64,000 nt of DNA, from NCBI RefSeq assembly GCF_004010325.2, contig NZ_SADR02000002.1:62001-126000 (forward strand), in the 5' to 3' direction. Positions 54,245-63,382 of this stretch are shown here, piece after piece (within the stretch, counting starts at the first letter, position 1; the number at the start of each line of letters is the position of its first letter). The notes below the pieces were generated by a model that saw nothing but the letters and a program-made list of their open reading frames with translations, was not told the DNA's origin and ran no database searches. A program made the translations under genes and the position numbers. Origin of the DNA: Mesorhizobium sp. M00.F.Ca.ET.216.01.1.1. Its GTDB lineage: Bacteria > Pseudomonadota > Alphaproteobacteria > Rhizobiales > Rhizobiaceae.

Positions 54245-55066
54245 TCAGCCGATGTCAGAAGGCGGCACCTTCTCGCCTTCGCGCTTGGCTCGTCTGGAAT
54301 AGGCGCGCACGCTGAACGGCAGGAAGAGCAAATAGCCGGCGACCGAGGCAGTCAGCGTGTACCAGGGATAGGTCATCAGAAGCAGAACGTAGAGGACGAC
54401 GGCAAGGATGACCGGCAGCACCCTGTCGCCCGGCACCTTGATGCTCTTGCCGGAATAGACCGGCAGCCGGCTGACCAGCAGGAAGGCGACCAGGATGGTG
54501 AAGCCGGTGGCGACGAAGGCGGCCAGGCGGCTGGGCTCGAGGCCAAGCCTGAGGAAAGACAAATAGAGCGGCAGCATCACCAGAACCGCGCCAGCAGGCG
54601 CCGGCACGCCGACGAAATATTCGGCCTGCCAGATCGGGCGGTCGGTCTTCTCATCGTCGAGCACGTTGAAGCGGGCGAGCCTCAGCCCGCAGGCGATGGT
54701 GAACAGCAGTGCCGCGATCCAGCCCGGCGAACCGGCTTGGTCGAGCAGGAACGCATAGAGAACCAGCGCCGGTGCGACGCCGAAATTGACGATGTCGGCC
54801 AGCGAATCCATCTGCGCGCCGAATTTGGATGTCGCCTTCAGCATCCGCGCCAGGCGGCCGTCGATGCCGTCGAGGAAGGCGGCGAGCAGCACCATCACCA
54901 CCGCCGGCTCGAAGCGGCCTTCGAAGCCGAAACGGATGCCTGAAAGGCCGGCGCAGATGGCAAGCACGGTGACGAGGTTGGGCAGCACCATGCGCATCGG
55001 GATTTCGCGGATGCGCGGGCCGCCGCGGCCGTGCGCCTCGAATTTCTTGAACGGCGCGCCCACCAC
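54245..55066 (-). CDS. pssA: CDP-diacylglycerol-serine O-phosphatidyltransferase
   Basis: 273 residues, GTG start right after the psd stop. The CDP-alcohol transferase motif is DGRLARMLKATSKFGAQMDS LAD across residue 100, matching DG-x2-AR-x8-G-x3-D-x3-D, and about eight membrane helices follow. It makes phosphatidylserine, which Psd then decarboxylates. Confidence 0.96.
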   Translation of the reverse strand: MVGAPFKKFEAHGRGGPRIREIPMRMVLPNLVTVLAICAGLSGIRFGFEGRFEPAVVMVLLAAFLDGIDGRLARMLKATSKFGAQMDSLADIVNFGVAPALVLYAFLLDQAGSPGWIAALLFTIACGLRLARFNVLDDEKTDRPIWQAEYFVGVPAPAGAVLVMLPLYLSFLRLGLEPSRLAAFVATGFTILVAFLLVSRLPVYSGKSIKVPGDRVLPVILAVVLYVLLLMTYPWYTLTASVAGYLLFLPFSVRAYSRRAKREGEKVPPSDIG

Positions 55067-55765
55067 TCAGGAAACCCGTACCAGCGGCGTCGCGGCAACG
55101 CCGCCGAATTCGGCCAGCACGGTCTCGCCGCCGACAGCCGTCTGGCCGATGGCGACACGCGGCGTCGCGGTTGCAGGCAGGAACACGTCGACGCGCGAGC
55201 CGAAGCGGATCAGCCCGAAACGCTCGCCGATACCGATCGTGCCGCCGGTCTCCGCCCAGCAGACGATGCGCCGCGCCACCAGGCCGGCGATCTGCACCGC
55301 GGCAACCGTGCCGTTGGGGCTGTCGATAACCAGGCCGTTGCGTTCGTTGTCGGCGCTCGCCTTGTCGAGCGCGGCGTTAAGGAATTTGCCTGGCCGATGC
55401 TCGATCCGCGTGATGCGGCCGCGCACCGGGGCGCGGTTCACATGGCAGGAAAAGACGTCCATGAAAACCGAGATGCGGGTCATTTCACCGCCGCCAAGGC
55501 CAAGTTCGCGCGGCGGCACGGCCGGGCCGACCGCCGTGATGACGCCGTCGGCCGGGCTCACCACCAGCCGGTCGTCGACCGGCGTGACACGCTCGGGATC
55601 GCGGAAGAAATAGACGCACCATGCCGTCAGGATGAGGCAGACCCAGAACAGGATCGAGGAGAAATAGCCGAGGAAAAGCGTCACCGCGGCGAAGGCGGCG
55701 ATGAACGGGTAACCCTCGCGATGGATCGGAACCAACGTTTTCTTGATCGTGTCGACGAGGTCCAT
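55067..55765 (-). CDS. psd: Phosphatidylserine decarboxylase
   Basis: 232 residues, the short archaeal/rhizobial-type enzyme. An N-terminal membrane helix ([20 protein letters not shown]) is followed by the catalytic domain ending [10 protein letters not shown], whose Gly-Ser is the expected self-cleavage site giving the pyruvoyl group. It converts phosphatidylserine to phosphatidylethanolamine. It overlaps pssA directly. Confidence 0.96.
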   Translation of the reverse strand: MDLVDTIKKTLVPIHREGYPFIAAFAAVTLFLGYFSSILFWVCLILTAWCVYFFRDPERVTPVDDRLVVSPADGVITAVGPAVPPRELGLGGGEMTRISVFMDVFSCHVNRAPVRGRITRIEHRPGKFLNAALDKASADNERNGLVIDSPNGTVAAVQIAGLVARRIVCWAETGGTIGIGERFGLIRFGSRVDVFLPATATPRVAIGQTAVGGETVLAEFGGVAATPLVRVS

Positions 55766-56203
55766 GGAATGGCAGCCGCCCTAGTTTCAGGTCGGGCCTC
55801 AATAGCCGAAACACCCCCTCCCCGCAACGCAACAATGGGGGGCGGTGTGGCGCATTGCGGCGTTTGACGTCGACGGGACAGCGCCCCCCTCTGCCCTACC
55901 GGGCATCTCCCCCATTTGGGGAAGATTGGCAGCTCCGTCGGACGTGCCTTTCTTCTTCGACGGCGGAGATCGGCGAAAGCTGCCGTGACGGCTGATCTCC
56001 CTCCTTGTGGGGGAGATGCCAAGTTTCGGCAAAGAGGGCAGGACAGAGGGGGGCGCGAAGGGTCGAGACAGAACTAAAGCAAAATCTCCATATCCATGTT
56101 GTCGGGGCCGGACCCCCTCGCCCGTCCTTGGCAAGACAGCGCTTCGCGACGGTGCCAAAGGTCGGCGAAGCGCCAGCCGCTCAGAAAACCAGGGAGCCAG
56201 CAC
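55766..56203. other. Intergenic region with a full repeat element
   Basis: 438 bp between divergent psd and the SMP-30 gene; most of it is the palindromic element at 55882-56058. Nothing else is recognisable. Confidence 0.5.
55882..56058. repeat. MITE-like palindromic element, long copy
   Basis: Outer arms CGCCCCCCTCTG and CAGAGGGGGGCG, inner arms GGGCATCTCCCCC and GGGGGAGATGCC, about 177 bp in all. The outer ends match the minimal copy at 42889-42922. Confidence 0.6.
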
Positions 56204-57085
56204 ATGCGGTCGCAGAAATCAGCAGCCAAAGAAGCACTTGTCATCACCAACGGCCTGGCGTTCGGCGAGTCGCCACGCTGGCATGACGACCGCTTGTGGG
56301 TCTGCAATTGGGGAACCGGTGAAATCATTGCCGTCGATGCAGAGGGCAACAGCCAGATCGCGCTCACCGTGCCGGCCACCCTGCCCTATTGCATAGACTG
56401 GCTGCCGGACGGACGGCTGCTCGTCGTCTCCGGGCGTGAAGGGCTGCTGCTGCGGCAGGAAGCAGACGGGACGCTCGTCACCCATGCCGATCTGCGACAT
56501 CTGTCGAAGAGCCCGTGGAACGAGATCGTCGTCGACGGGCGCGCCAACATCTACGTCAATGGCGGCGGGCCGGCGCCTGCTCCGGGCCAGCATTTCGGCC
56601 CTGGCACCATCGCGCTGATTGCTCAGGACGGCTCGATCCGGCAGGTGGCCGAGAACCTTGCCTTTGCCAACGGCATGGCGGTAACACCTGACAACAAGAC
56701 GCTAATTGTCGCCGAATCCCACGCCAACAGGCTGACCGCCTTCGACATCGCCGCCGACGGCGGGCTTTCCAAACGGCGGGTTTGGGCCGACCTCGGCAAC
56801 GGCTTTCCTGACGGCATCTGCCTCGATGCCGAGGGCGCGGTGTGGTATGCCGACGTGCCCAACCGACACTGCGTGCGGGTGCGCGAGGGCGGCGCGATGG
56901 TCGAGAGCGTCGATGCCGATCGCGGCTGCTTTGCCTGCATGCTCGGCGGCACCGACGGCAAGACGCTGTTCATCGTCGCCGCCGAATGGCGCGGCTTCGA
57001 ACACATGATCAGCGATGCCCGCACCGGCCAGGTGCTCAGCGTCGAGGCGCCTGCACCCGGTGCCGGCTGGCCGGGGAGGAACTAG
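56204..57085 (+). CDS. SMP-30/gluconolactonase family protein
   Basis: 293 residues, start at ATG 56204 (MRSQKSAAKE) after GGGAG. A six-bladed propeller with FGESPRWHDDRLWVCNWG (the metal-binding Glu), VNGGGPAPAPGQHF, FANGMAVTPDNKTLIVAES and WADLGNGFPDGICLD. Members hydrolyse sugar lactones using a divalent metal. The substrate is not known. The stop overlaps that of the convergent ABM gene by 4 nt. Confidence 0.92.
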   Translation: MRSQKSAAKEALVITNGLAFGESPRWHDDRLWVCNWGTGEIIAVDAEGNSQIALTVPATLPYCIDWLPDGRLLVVSGREGLLLRQEADGTLVTHADLRHLSKSPWNEIVVDGRANIYVNGGGPAPAPGQHFGPGTIALIAQDGSIRQVAENLAFANGMAVTPDNKTLIVAESHANRLTAFDIAADGGLSKRRVWADLGNGFPDGICLDAEGAVWYADVPNRHCVRVREGGAMVESVDADRGCFACMLGGTDGKTLFIVAAEWRGFEHMISDARTGQVLSVEAPAPGAGWPGRN

Positions 57086-57429
57086 ACGCCGGGAATCCGC
57101 TGATAGTTGGCGATATCGGCCCTGACGCCGAGCCGGGCGATCGTCTCCTGAGGGTTGAAGGCAATGCGCTCATGCGCGGCCTTGATGATCGGCACCACCT
57201 TGTCGACGGCCGCCTGGCTTTCCCATTCGACAATCGTCACAAGGTTGAACTCGCCTGGCCCCGAGTATTGCTCGAGCAGGAAATCCTGCACGAAGCCCTG
57301 CTGCTGGCGCAGCAATTCATGCGTCATCCTGACCTTGGCGATTATCTCCTCGCGGGCATTGGCAGGGACGACGAACTTGTCCACTCTGAACACGCTGCCG
57401 CCGTTAACCGCCTGATTTATCTCACTCAT
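57082..57429 (-). CDS. Antibiotic biosynthesis monooxygenase (ABM) domain protein
   Basis: 115 residues: FRVDKFVVPANAREEIIAKV, then QGFVQDFLLEQYSGPGEFNL and TIVEWESQAAVDKVVPIIKA, a dimeric ferredoxin-like fold. ABM proteins include quinol monooxygenases and haem-degrading enzymes; this one is of unknown substrate. Confidence 0.88.
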   Translation of the reverse strand: MSEINQAVNGGSVFRVDKFVVPANAREEIIAKVRMTHELLRQQQGFVQDFLLEQYSGPGEFNLVTIVEWESQAAVDKVVPIIKAAHERIAFNPQETIARLGVRADIANYQRIPGV

Positions 57430-57554
57430 ATCGATTGTCTCCGTTCTTGAACGACGCGTTCTGCTGCGATCAAAAAACGGTCTACAAGCTCAACTTAGAT
57501 TGAGGTCAAGCGGAAAAATCGCCTCCCGAATTTCCGTTCACTTCTCCTGAATCG

Positions 57555-59441
57555 TCAGCTCATCTCTGAGGTGCGGCGGCGGACGACGACGCCGAACTCG
57601 TCGCTCTCGCGAGCGATGCGCAGCCGCTCCTCGGCTTCCGTCGCCTCGCGCTGGCGGTCCCACATCGAGGCATAGAGGCCATGCTTGCGCAGCAAGGCGG
57701 CATGGGTGCCGCGCTCGGCGATCTGGCCGTCCTGCAGCACGATGATCTCATCGGCCGAAATCACCGTCGACAGCCGGTGGGCAATGACGATGGTAGTGCG
57801 GCCGCGGCTGACCAGGTCGAGCGCCGCCTGGATCTCCTGCTCGGTGTGGCTGTCCAGCGCCGAGGTCGCCTCGTCGAGCATCAGGATCGGCGGCGCCTTC
57901 AGGATGGTGCGGGCGATGGCCACGCGCTGCTTCTCGCCGCCGGACAGCTTCAGCCCGCGCTCGCCGACCATCGAACGGTAACCAGCGGGCAGCCGCTCGA
58001 TGAACGGCCCGATCTGGGCGAGTTCGGCCGCCTTGCGCACATCCTCCTCGCTGGCGTCGACGCGGCCGTAGCGGATGTTGTAGGCGATGGTGTCGTTAAA
58101 CAGAACGGTGTCCTGCGGCACCATGCCGATCGCCGCACGCAGGCTCTCCTGCGTCACGTCGCGGATGTCCTGGCCGTCGATCAGCACCTTGCCGCGCTGG
58201 ATGTCGTAGAAGCGGAACAGGAGCCGCGAAATCGTCGACTTTCCGGCGCCGGACGGCCCAACGATGGCAACCGTCTTGCCGGCCGGCACCTCGAAGCTGA
58301 TGCCCTTCAGGATCTTACGGTTCGGATCATAGGAGAAGTGCACGTCGCGGAACTCGACCTTGCCGGCGCCGACGGCCAACGGCCTGGCGTCGGGCCGATC
58401 GACGATTTCCTGCGGCACATCGAGCAGGTCGAACATCTGCTCGATGTCGGTCAATCCTTGCCGGATTTCGCGATAGATGAAGCCGATGAAGTTGAGCGGC
58501 ACCGAAAGCTGCATCAGCATGGCGTTGATGAAGACGAAATCGCCGACGCTCTGCGTGCCGGCTTGCACTTCCAGCACCGACAGGCACATGACGACGACCG
58601 TGCCGAGACCAAAGATGATGCCCTGGCCGAAGTTCAGCCAGCCGAGCGAGGTCCAGATCCTGGTCGCGGCGATCTCGTAGCGCGCCATCGAGCGGTCGAA
58701 GCGCTGGGCCTCCATGGCCTCGTTGTTGAAATATTTGACCGTCTCGAAATTGAGCAGCGAATCGATCGCCTTGGTGTTGGCGTCGGTGTCGCTGTCGTTC
58801 ATGTCGCGGCGGATGCCGATGCGCCAGTCGCTCGCCCTGACCGTGAACCAGACATACAGCCAGACCGTGACCGCGACGACCGCAACATATTTCCAGCCAT
58901 AGGTGTAAGCAAAGATGCCGGCCGTCAGCGCAAATTCCAGGATGGTCGGCAAGGTATTGAGCACGGTGAAGCGAACGATCGTCTCGATGCCCTTGGTGCC
59001 GCGCTCGATGATGCGCGACAGGCCGCCGGTGCGGCGTTCGAGATGAAAGCGCAGCGACAGTTGATGCATGTGGATGAAGGTGCGGAAGGCGAGCTGGCGC
59101 ACGGCATATTGCCCGACGCGGGCAAACAGCGCATCGCGCAGCTGGTTGAAGCCGAGCTGCACCAGCCGCACGACATTGTAGGCGACGACCAGCATCACCG
59201 GCGCCAACAGGAAGGCCGGCAGCGGCGGCGGCGACTTGGCGTCACCAGCCAGCGCGTCGGTCGCCCATTTGAAGAAATAGGGCCCGGCAACCAGCGTCAG
59301 CTTGGCGACGACCAGAAGCACGGTCGCCCACACCACCCGCGCCCTGAGGTCGGCGCGGTCGGCCGGCCACATATAGGGCCACAGATTGCGCAGCGTGTTA
59401 TAGGTCGAGCCGGATTCGGCGGAGACGGTCTTTTCGGCCAT
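57555..59441 (-). CDS. ABC exporter, Atm1/HMT1 family
   Basis: 628 residues from MAEKTVSAES, start after AAAGGCA. Six membrane helices in residues 40-330 and an ATPase domain: Walker [14 protein letters not shown], signature LKLSGGEKQRVAI, Walker B ILMLDEATSALDS. The membrane half with LSLRFHLERRTGGLSRIIERG and FNNEAMEAQRFD is typical of Atm1-type transporters, which export glutathione-linked sulfur compounds or metal-glutathione complexes. The ArsR gene 19 bp upstream suggests a metal or metalloid link. Confidence 0.93.
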   Translation of the reverse strand: MAEKTVSAESGSTYNTLRNLWPYMWPADRADLRARVVWATVLLVVAKLTLVAGPYFFKWATDALAGDAKSPPPLPAFLLAPVMLVVAYNVVRLVQLGFNQLRDALFARVGQYAVRQLAFRTFIHMHQLSLRFHLERRTGGLSRIIERGTKGIETIVRFTVLNTLPTILEFALTAGIFAYTYGWKYVAVVAVTVWLYVWFTVRASDWRIGIRRDMNDSDTDANTKAIDSLLNFETVKYFNNEAMEAQRFDRSMARYEIAATRIWTSLGWLNFGQGIIFGLGTVVVMCLSVLEVQAGTQSVGDFVFINAMLMQLSVPLNFIGFIYREIRQGLTDIEQMFDLLDVPQEIVDRPDARPLAVGAGKVEFRDVHFSYDPNRKILKGISFEVPAGKTVAIVGPSGAGKSTISRLLFRFYDIQRGKVLIDGQDIRDVTQESLRAAIGMVPQDTVLFNDTIAYNIRYGRVDASEEDVRKAAELAQIGPFIERLPAGYRSMVGERGLKLSGGEKQRVAIARTILKAPPILMLDEATSALDSHTEQEIQAALDLVSRGRTTIVIAHRLSTVISADEIIVLQDGQIAERGTHAALLRKHGLYASMWDRQREATEAEERLRIARESDEFGVVVRRRTSEMS

Positions 59442-59460
59442 TTTGTTGCCTTTTTCTCTC

Positions 59461-59799
59461 TTAGCGGCCGGAGCAGCAGGAATTGACGAGCGCGGACAGC
59501 GATGCGGAAAGGCCGGCGAGCGCGGCGCGGTCGAGCTCATAGCGCGAGCGCTGGCGGTCCGGCTCGAAGCGGACAAGCCCGGCTTCGACCAGTATCTTCA
59601 GGTGCTGGGAAACGGTGGACTGCGCCAGGTCGAGATGATCGACGACCTCGCGGCAGCAGCAGGAGCGGCTGGCCGAAAGATGCTTGAGGATTTCGATTCG
59701 TGCCGGATGCGAAAGGGCTGCAAGGCGGGTGGCGAAGGCATGGCTGTCCGGCTCGCAGCTGGCTACGCGGCAGCTTCTATTGAGGGGAGATTCGATCAT
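59461..59799 (-). CDS. ArsR family regulator with cysteine clusters
   Basis: 112 residues. Winged helix: HPARIEILKHLSASRSCCCR, then EVVDHLDLAQSTVSQHLKIL. The seven Cys fall in three groups: N-terminal SCRVASC, SCCCRE before the recognition helices, and C-terminal VNSCCSGR. ArsR sensors bind As(III), Sb(III) or soft metals with such Cys and release DNA. It probably represses the Atm1-like gene that follows on the same strand. Confidence 0.92.
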   Translation of the reverse strand: MIESPLNRSCRVASCEPDSHAFATRLAALSHPARIEILKHLSASRSCCCREVVDHLDLAQSTVSQHLKILVEAGLVRFEPDRQRSRYELDRAALAGLSASLSALVNSCCSGR

Positions 59800-59865
59800 C
59801 GTCCATCGGCGATAAACGATGACCAGTCTTGTCGCAAGCTGCTCTCGTGGGCAGTTCGGCTATTT

Positions 59866-61242
59866 CTAGTTTGCCTTGCTTGGGGCCGTCGTCACCTGAT
59901 CGCCCAACGCCTTGAGGTCGGCAGCCTCGCCTTCCTTCGACTTTTCCGGGACCTTGAACACCTGACCCGGCCAGATGCGGTTGGGATTGCTGATCTGGTC
60001 CTGGTTGGCGAGGTAAATGGTCGAATAGCGCACGCCGTAGCCATAGACTCGTCGTGAAATCCGCCACAGCGTGTCGTGGCGACGGATGATGACGGCGCCG
60101 TCGGTCTGCTCGAGCTTGGGGGCCACGGTCTCCGGGGGGCTTGCCGCCGCGACATCGGCCGGAGCCTCGGTTGCGGGTGCAGACGTTGCCGGCGCGGCCG
60201 GCTTCAGTTCGGTCGGCGCAACGGCCGAGACCGACTCGCCCGGCTCGCGCTCGAAGGGCACGGCGGCACGCGCTACCACCTTCGCCCCGTCGGCATCGAG
60301 CACATCGACATGAATGGTGTAGCTGCCGACAGGGATGTCGCGCGTTGCCTCGACCAGGAAATGGCCGTCAGCCGAGGTCTGCGCGTCGCCGAGCAGGATG
60401 TCGTTGGCATAGGCGCGCACCTTGCGGCCGGGATCGGCGATGCCAGCGACGAAAACCTTCCTGCCATCGATCTCGACCGCCTCGACGACGATCTTGGGTT
60501 CCGTCCCAGCAGCGGGTGCAGCTGGCGCGGATGTGGCTTCCGCCACAGCGGGTGCGGCAGGCGCCTGCGTGGTTGGCGCTGGCGCCGCGGTGGCCGCTGC
60601 CTGGTCGCCGGCAGCCGGCGCGTCAGGTTTTGTCTCGGGCGCCGGAACGGTGAGCAATTCGGACGGCTTGCCGGGTTCCTCGACCATGGCCAGCACCTGG
60701 CCCGTTGGATTTGCCGGTACCGAGACCAGGGCGGTCTGTGCCGAGGCGGCGGCGACCTTGTCGGGAGTCGTCGAGCGCAGCGTGATCGTGTAGTCGCCGG
60801 GCTTCAGCGGATCGTCGAGAACGATGGCGAAGGCGCCATCGGGACCGGCGACCGTCGAGCCGAGAACCGCCGAACCGTTGAGGATCTCGACATTGGCATT
60901 GGGCGTGGCATTGCCGGCGACGACGATCGAGCCGTTGCTTTCGACACGCACGACATCGAAGGTCGGCGCAATGGTACCTGGTGCGGCAGGCGCTGCGGCA
61001 TCCGCCCCCGGAGCAGGCGCGGCTGGCGCCATCGCATCGGTGGCCGCGGCCGGTGCCCGCGGAACACGTCCCTCGGTTCCCGAGCCGGCCGGCTCCGCTG
61101 CCGGCGGCGCCAGCGCCGCCACTTCCGCGGGCGGCGTGCGATTGAGATACGGGTCGAGCGCGCCCGACACATAGGCGGTTCCCGCCACGGCGACGGAGCC
61201 GCCGGCGGCGAACAAAAGCGCCTTCAATGGATTAATTGCCAT
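59866..61242 (-). CDS. LysM domain protein with Ala/Pro-rich linkers
   Basis: 458 residues from MAINPLKALLFAAGGSVAVA, N-terminal membrane anchor or signal. Two Ig-like (Big/BON-type) modules, IVVAGNATPNANVEILNG and KVFVAGIADPGRKVRAYAND, alternate with Ala/Pro-rich linkers. The C-terminal LysM domain (HDTLWRISRRVYGYGVRYST) should bind peptidoglycan. An upstream in-frame GTG is possible. The exact role is unknown; it would sit in the periplasm. Confidence 0.9.
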   Translation of the reverse strand: MAINPLKALLFAAGGSVAVAGTAYVSGALDPYLNRTPPAEVAALAPPAAEPAGSGTEGRVPRAPAAATDAMAPAAPAPGADAAAPAAPGTIAPTFDVVRVESNGSIVVAGNATPNANVEILNGSAVLGSTVAGPDGAFAIVLDDPLKPGDYTITLRSTTPDKVAAASAQTALVSVPANPTGQVLAMVEEPGKPSELLTVPAPETKPDAPAAGDQAAATAAPAPTTQAPAAPAVAEATSAPAAPAAGTEPKIVVEAVEIDGRKVFVAGIADPGRKVRAYANDILLGDAQTSADGHFLVEATRDIPVGSYTIHVDVLDADGAKVVARAAVPFEREPGESVSAVAPTELKPAAPATSAPATEAPADVAAASPPETVAPKLEQTDGAVIIRRHDTLWRISRRVYGYGVRYSTIYLANQDQISNPNRIWPGQVFKVPEKSKEGEAADLKALGDQVTTAPSKAN

Positions 61243-61373
61243 ATTTCCCTGCCCCTTAGCCACCTAACGCCGGTTTAGCGTGTTTTGCCAAGGTCGACAA
61301 CAAAAAGGGGCCGACAAGAAAAAGCCCGCCCCAGGGCTTGACCGCGTTGATAGTCCCTATCACCAATCATACC

Positions 61374-61985
61374 ATGAACACGATCCGATCCGTCTGCGTC
61401 TATTGCGGCTCGTCTACCGGCCGCGATGAAACCTATGTCAAGGCCGGACACCTGCTCGGGCGCTCGATCGCCAGGTCAGGCCTGCGTCTGATCTATGGCG
61501 GCGGTACCAAAGGCATTATGGGAGCCGTCGCCGAAGGCGCAATGCGGGCCGGCGGCAAGGTGACGGGCATCATTCCGCGCTTCCTGATCAACAGGGAGGC
61601 AACCGAAACCGCGCTTGACCGGCTCGACGAGCTCGTGATCACCGAAAACATGCACGAGCGCAAACATAGCATGTTCGAAAAATCCGACGCCTTTGTGGCG
61701 CTGCCCGGCGGCATCGGCACGGTCGAGGAGATCGTCGAGATCATGACCTGGGCCCAACTCGGCCATCACCGCAAGCCGATTGTCTTCGGCAATATCAAGG
61801 GGTTCTGGGATCCGATGCTGGCGCTGCTCGACCATATGGCGGCCGAAGGCTTCATCCACACCGCGCAGCGGGTCAGGCCGCTGGTGGTCGAGGACCCGGA
61901 AGCCATCGTCGCCGCCATCATGGTGGCGGGGTCATCCGTCGACGCGCCGACCGAGGGGGTGCAGTCGGTGATCGACAGGCTCTAA
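61374..61985 (+). CDS. LOG family (TIGR00730) Rossmann-fold protein
   Basis: 203 residues from [20 protein letters not shown]. Motifs: [19 protein letters not shown], then [17 protein letters not shown] (PGGxGTxxE). LOG proteins hydrolyse cytokinin or other nucleoside 5'-monophosphates to base and ribose phosphate. The TTG-started longer frame has no ribosome site. The stop overlaps the convergent LysR stop by 4 bp. Confidence 0.94.
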   Translation: MNTIRSVCVYCGSSTGRDETYVKAGHLLGRSIARSGLRLIYGGGTKGIMGAVAEGAMRAGGKVTGIIPRFLINREATETALDRLDELVITENMHERKHSMFEKSDAFVALPGGIGTVEEIVEIMTWAQLGHHRKPIVFGNIKGFWDPMLALLDHMAAEGFIHTAQRVRPLVVEDPEAIVAAIMVAGSSVDAPTEGVQSVIDRL

Positions 61986-62884
61986 CCCTGCTTGCTTGCC
62001 TCCTGCCGGACCGCCTGCCGCAAGGCGGCAATTACCACGCGCCGGTCCTGGCGCCGCCAGGCGAGATGGATCGAGACGGTGCGTTCGAACCACAGCAATT
62101 CGCGAAACACGATTTCGGGCGGAGCGGCGCTCCGCAGGCTCGCCTGTACCGTCGCCAGGCCAAGCCCGGCGCTGACCAGGCCGAGCGATGTCAGCGGATC
62201 GGCCGTCTCGTAGGCAATATCAGGCACAAAGCCGGCCTTGGCGCAGGCGGCCAGGAACTGGCCGCGGTTGGTATCGTCCGGCTGGCGCACCACGGTGATC
62301 CAGGTACGGCCGTCGAGATGCTGCGGCCGGATGTCGGCGACATCGGCAAGCGGATCGCTGGCCGGCATGGCCAGCACCAGTGGCTCGCGCTTGATCAGCA
62401 TGGCGGCAATGTCAGGATCGTCGGCGGCCGGCGGCGAATAGACCAGGCCCAGATCGAGCTCGCGCTGACGCAGCCCCTCCAGCTGCGCAGCGGAACGCTG
62501 GCTCATCAGCCTGAGATGGAATTCGGGCCGGTCGCGGCGGAACTGCCGCAACATCAGAGCGACGAGGCCGGCATGAACCGCGCCCTCGACATAGCCGATG
62601 GCCAGGCGGCCGACCGCGCCACTGGCAAGGTCGCGGCCGAGCTCTTCCAATCGCCGCGCATTAGCCAGCAGCCCACGTGCCTCGGCAAGGAAGGCGCGGC
62701 CCTCGGCATTGAGATGGACCCTCTGCTTCGCTCGTTCGAAAAGCGTGACGCCTAGCTGCTCTTCGAGCTGCATGATCTGGCGGCTGAGCGGCGACTGCGA
62801 GATATGCAGCAATTCGGCGGCGCGGCCGACATTGCCGGTTTCGGCCACAGCAACGAAATAGCGAAGCTGGCGCAGGTCGAACAT
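61982..62884 (-). CDS. LysR family transcription regulator
   Basis: 300 residues. N-terminal winged helix [20 protein letters not shown] then [20 protein letters not shown], of the CatR/BenM-like subgroup. The effector domain follows. It is divergent from a muconolactone-isomerase/YciI-like gene at 62986, its likely target. Confidence 0.94.
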   Translation of the reverse strand: MFDLRQLRYFVAVAETGNVGRAAELLHISQSPLSRQIMQLEEQLGVTLFERAKQRVHLNAEGRAFLAEARGLLANARRLEELGRDLASGAVGRLAIGYVEGAVHAGLVALMLRQFRRDRPEFHLRLMSQRSAAQLEGLRQRELDLGLVYSPPAADDPDIAAMLIKREPLVLAMPASDPLADVADIRPQHLDGRTWITVVRQPDDTNRGQFLAACAKAGFVPDIAYETADPLTSLGLVSAGLGLATVQASLRSAAPPEIVFRELLWFERTVSIHLAWRRQDRRVVIAALRQAVRQEASKQG

Positions 62885-62985
62885 TTTTCTTCAGTCCTGA
62901 AAGGTCTCAACTTTAGCCTAATCAGTCTTGGACTGTCTGGCCAGCCAAGGCGATAGTTTCGCCATCCCAACCACAGGAGACCGCC

Positions 62986-63276
62986 ATGCAGTTCTTTGCC
63001 CTTCTTGCCCGTAATACCGAAAAATTCACCGACGCCGATTTCGCCCCGCTTCTGCCCGAAGAGGCCGAGCAGCGCCGCTCACTCTATGCCGAAGGCGCGG
63101 TGCGCCAGGTGTGGAATCGCGGCGACATTCCAGGCAGCGGCATGATGTTCGAGGCCGGCAGCGATGCAGATGTGCGCCGCCATCTCGCCGCTCTGCCGCT
63201 GGTCAAGGCCGGCATGATGGATATTGCCGCCGTCGTGCCGCTCAGCCCCTATCCCGGCTTCGGGCCGAAGCGCTGA
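62986..63276 (+). CDS. YciI/muconolactone isomerase-like small protein
   Basis: 96 residues: MQFFALLARNTEKFTDADFA, then GAVRQVWNRGDIPGSGMMFE and GSDADVRRHLAALPLVKAGM, a dimeric ferredoxin-like fold of the muconolactone isomerase/YCII type. An AGGAGA site precedes the ATG. Function unknown; it is divergent from the LysR gene. Confidence 0.85.
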   Translation: MQFFALLARNTEKFTDADFAPLLPEEAEQRRSLYAEGAVRQVWNRGDIPGSGMMFEAGSDADVRRHLAALPLVKAGMMDIAAVVPLSPYPGFGPKR

Positions 63277-63382
63277 GCGGCGGCGTCGAACGGACGCGGC
63301 TGGCGGCGAGCCAGCCAGTGCGCGTGTCTACTAGAAGAGGCGCATGAGCGGATTTGGTGAGGATCCGGAAAGGCAGCTGCGC

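Noticed and set aside
57681-59486. 601-codon plus-strand ORF
   Set aside because: Exact antisense of the Atm1-like exporter.
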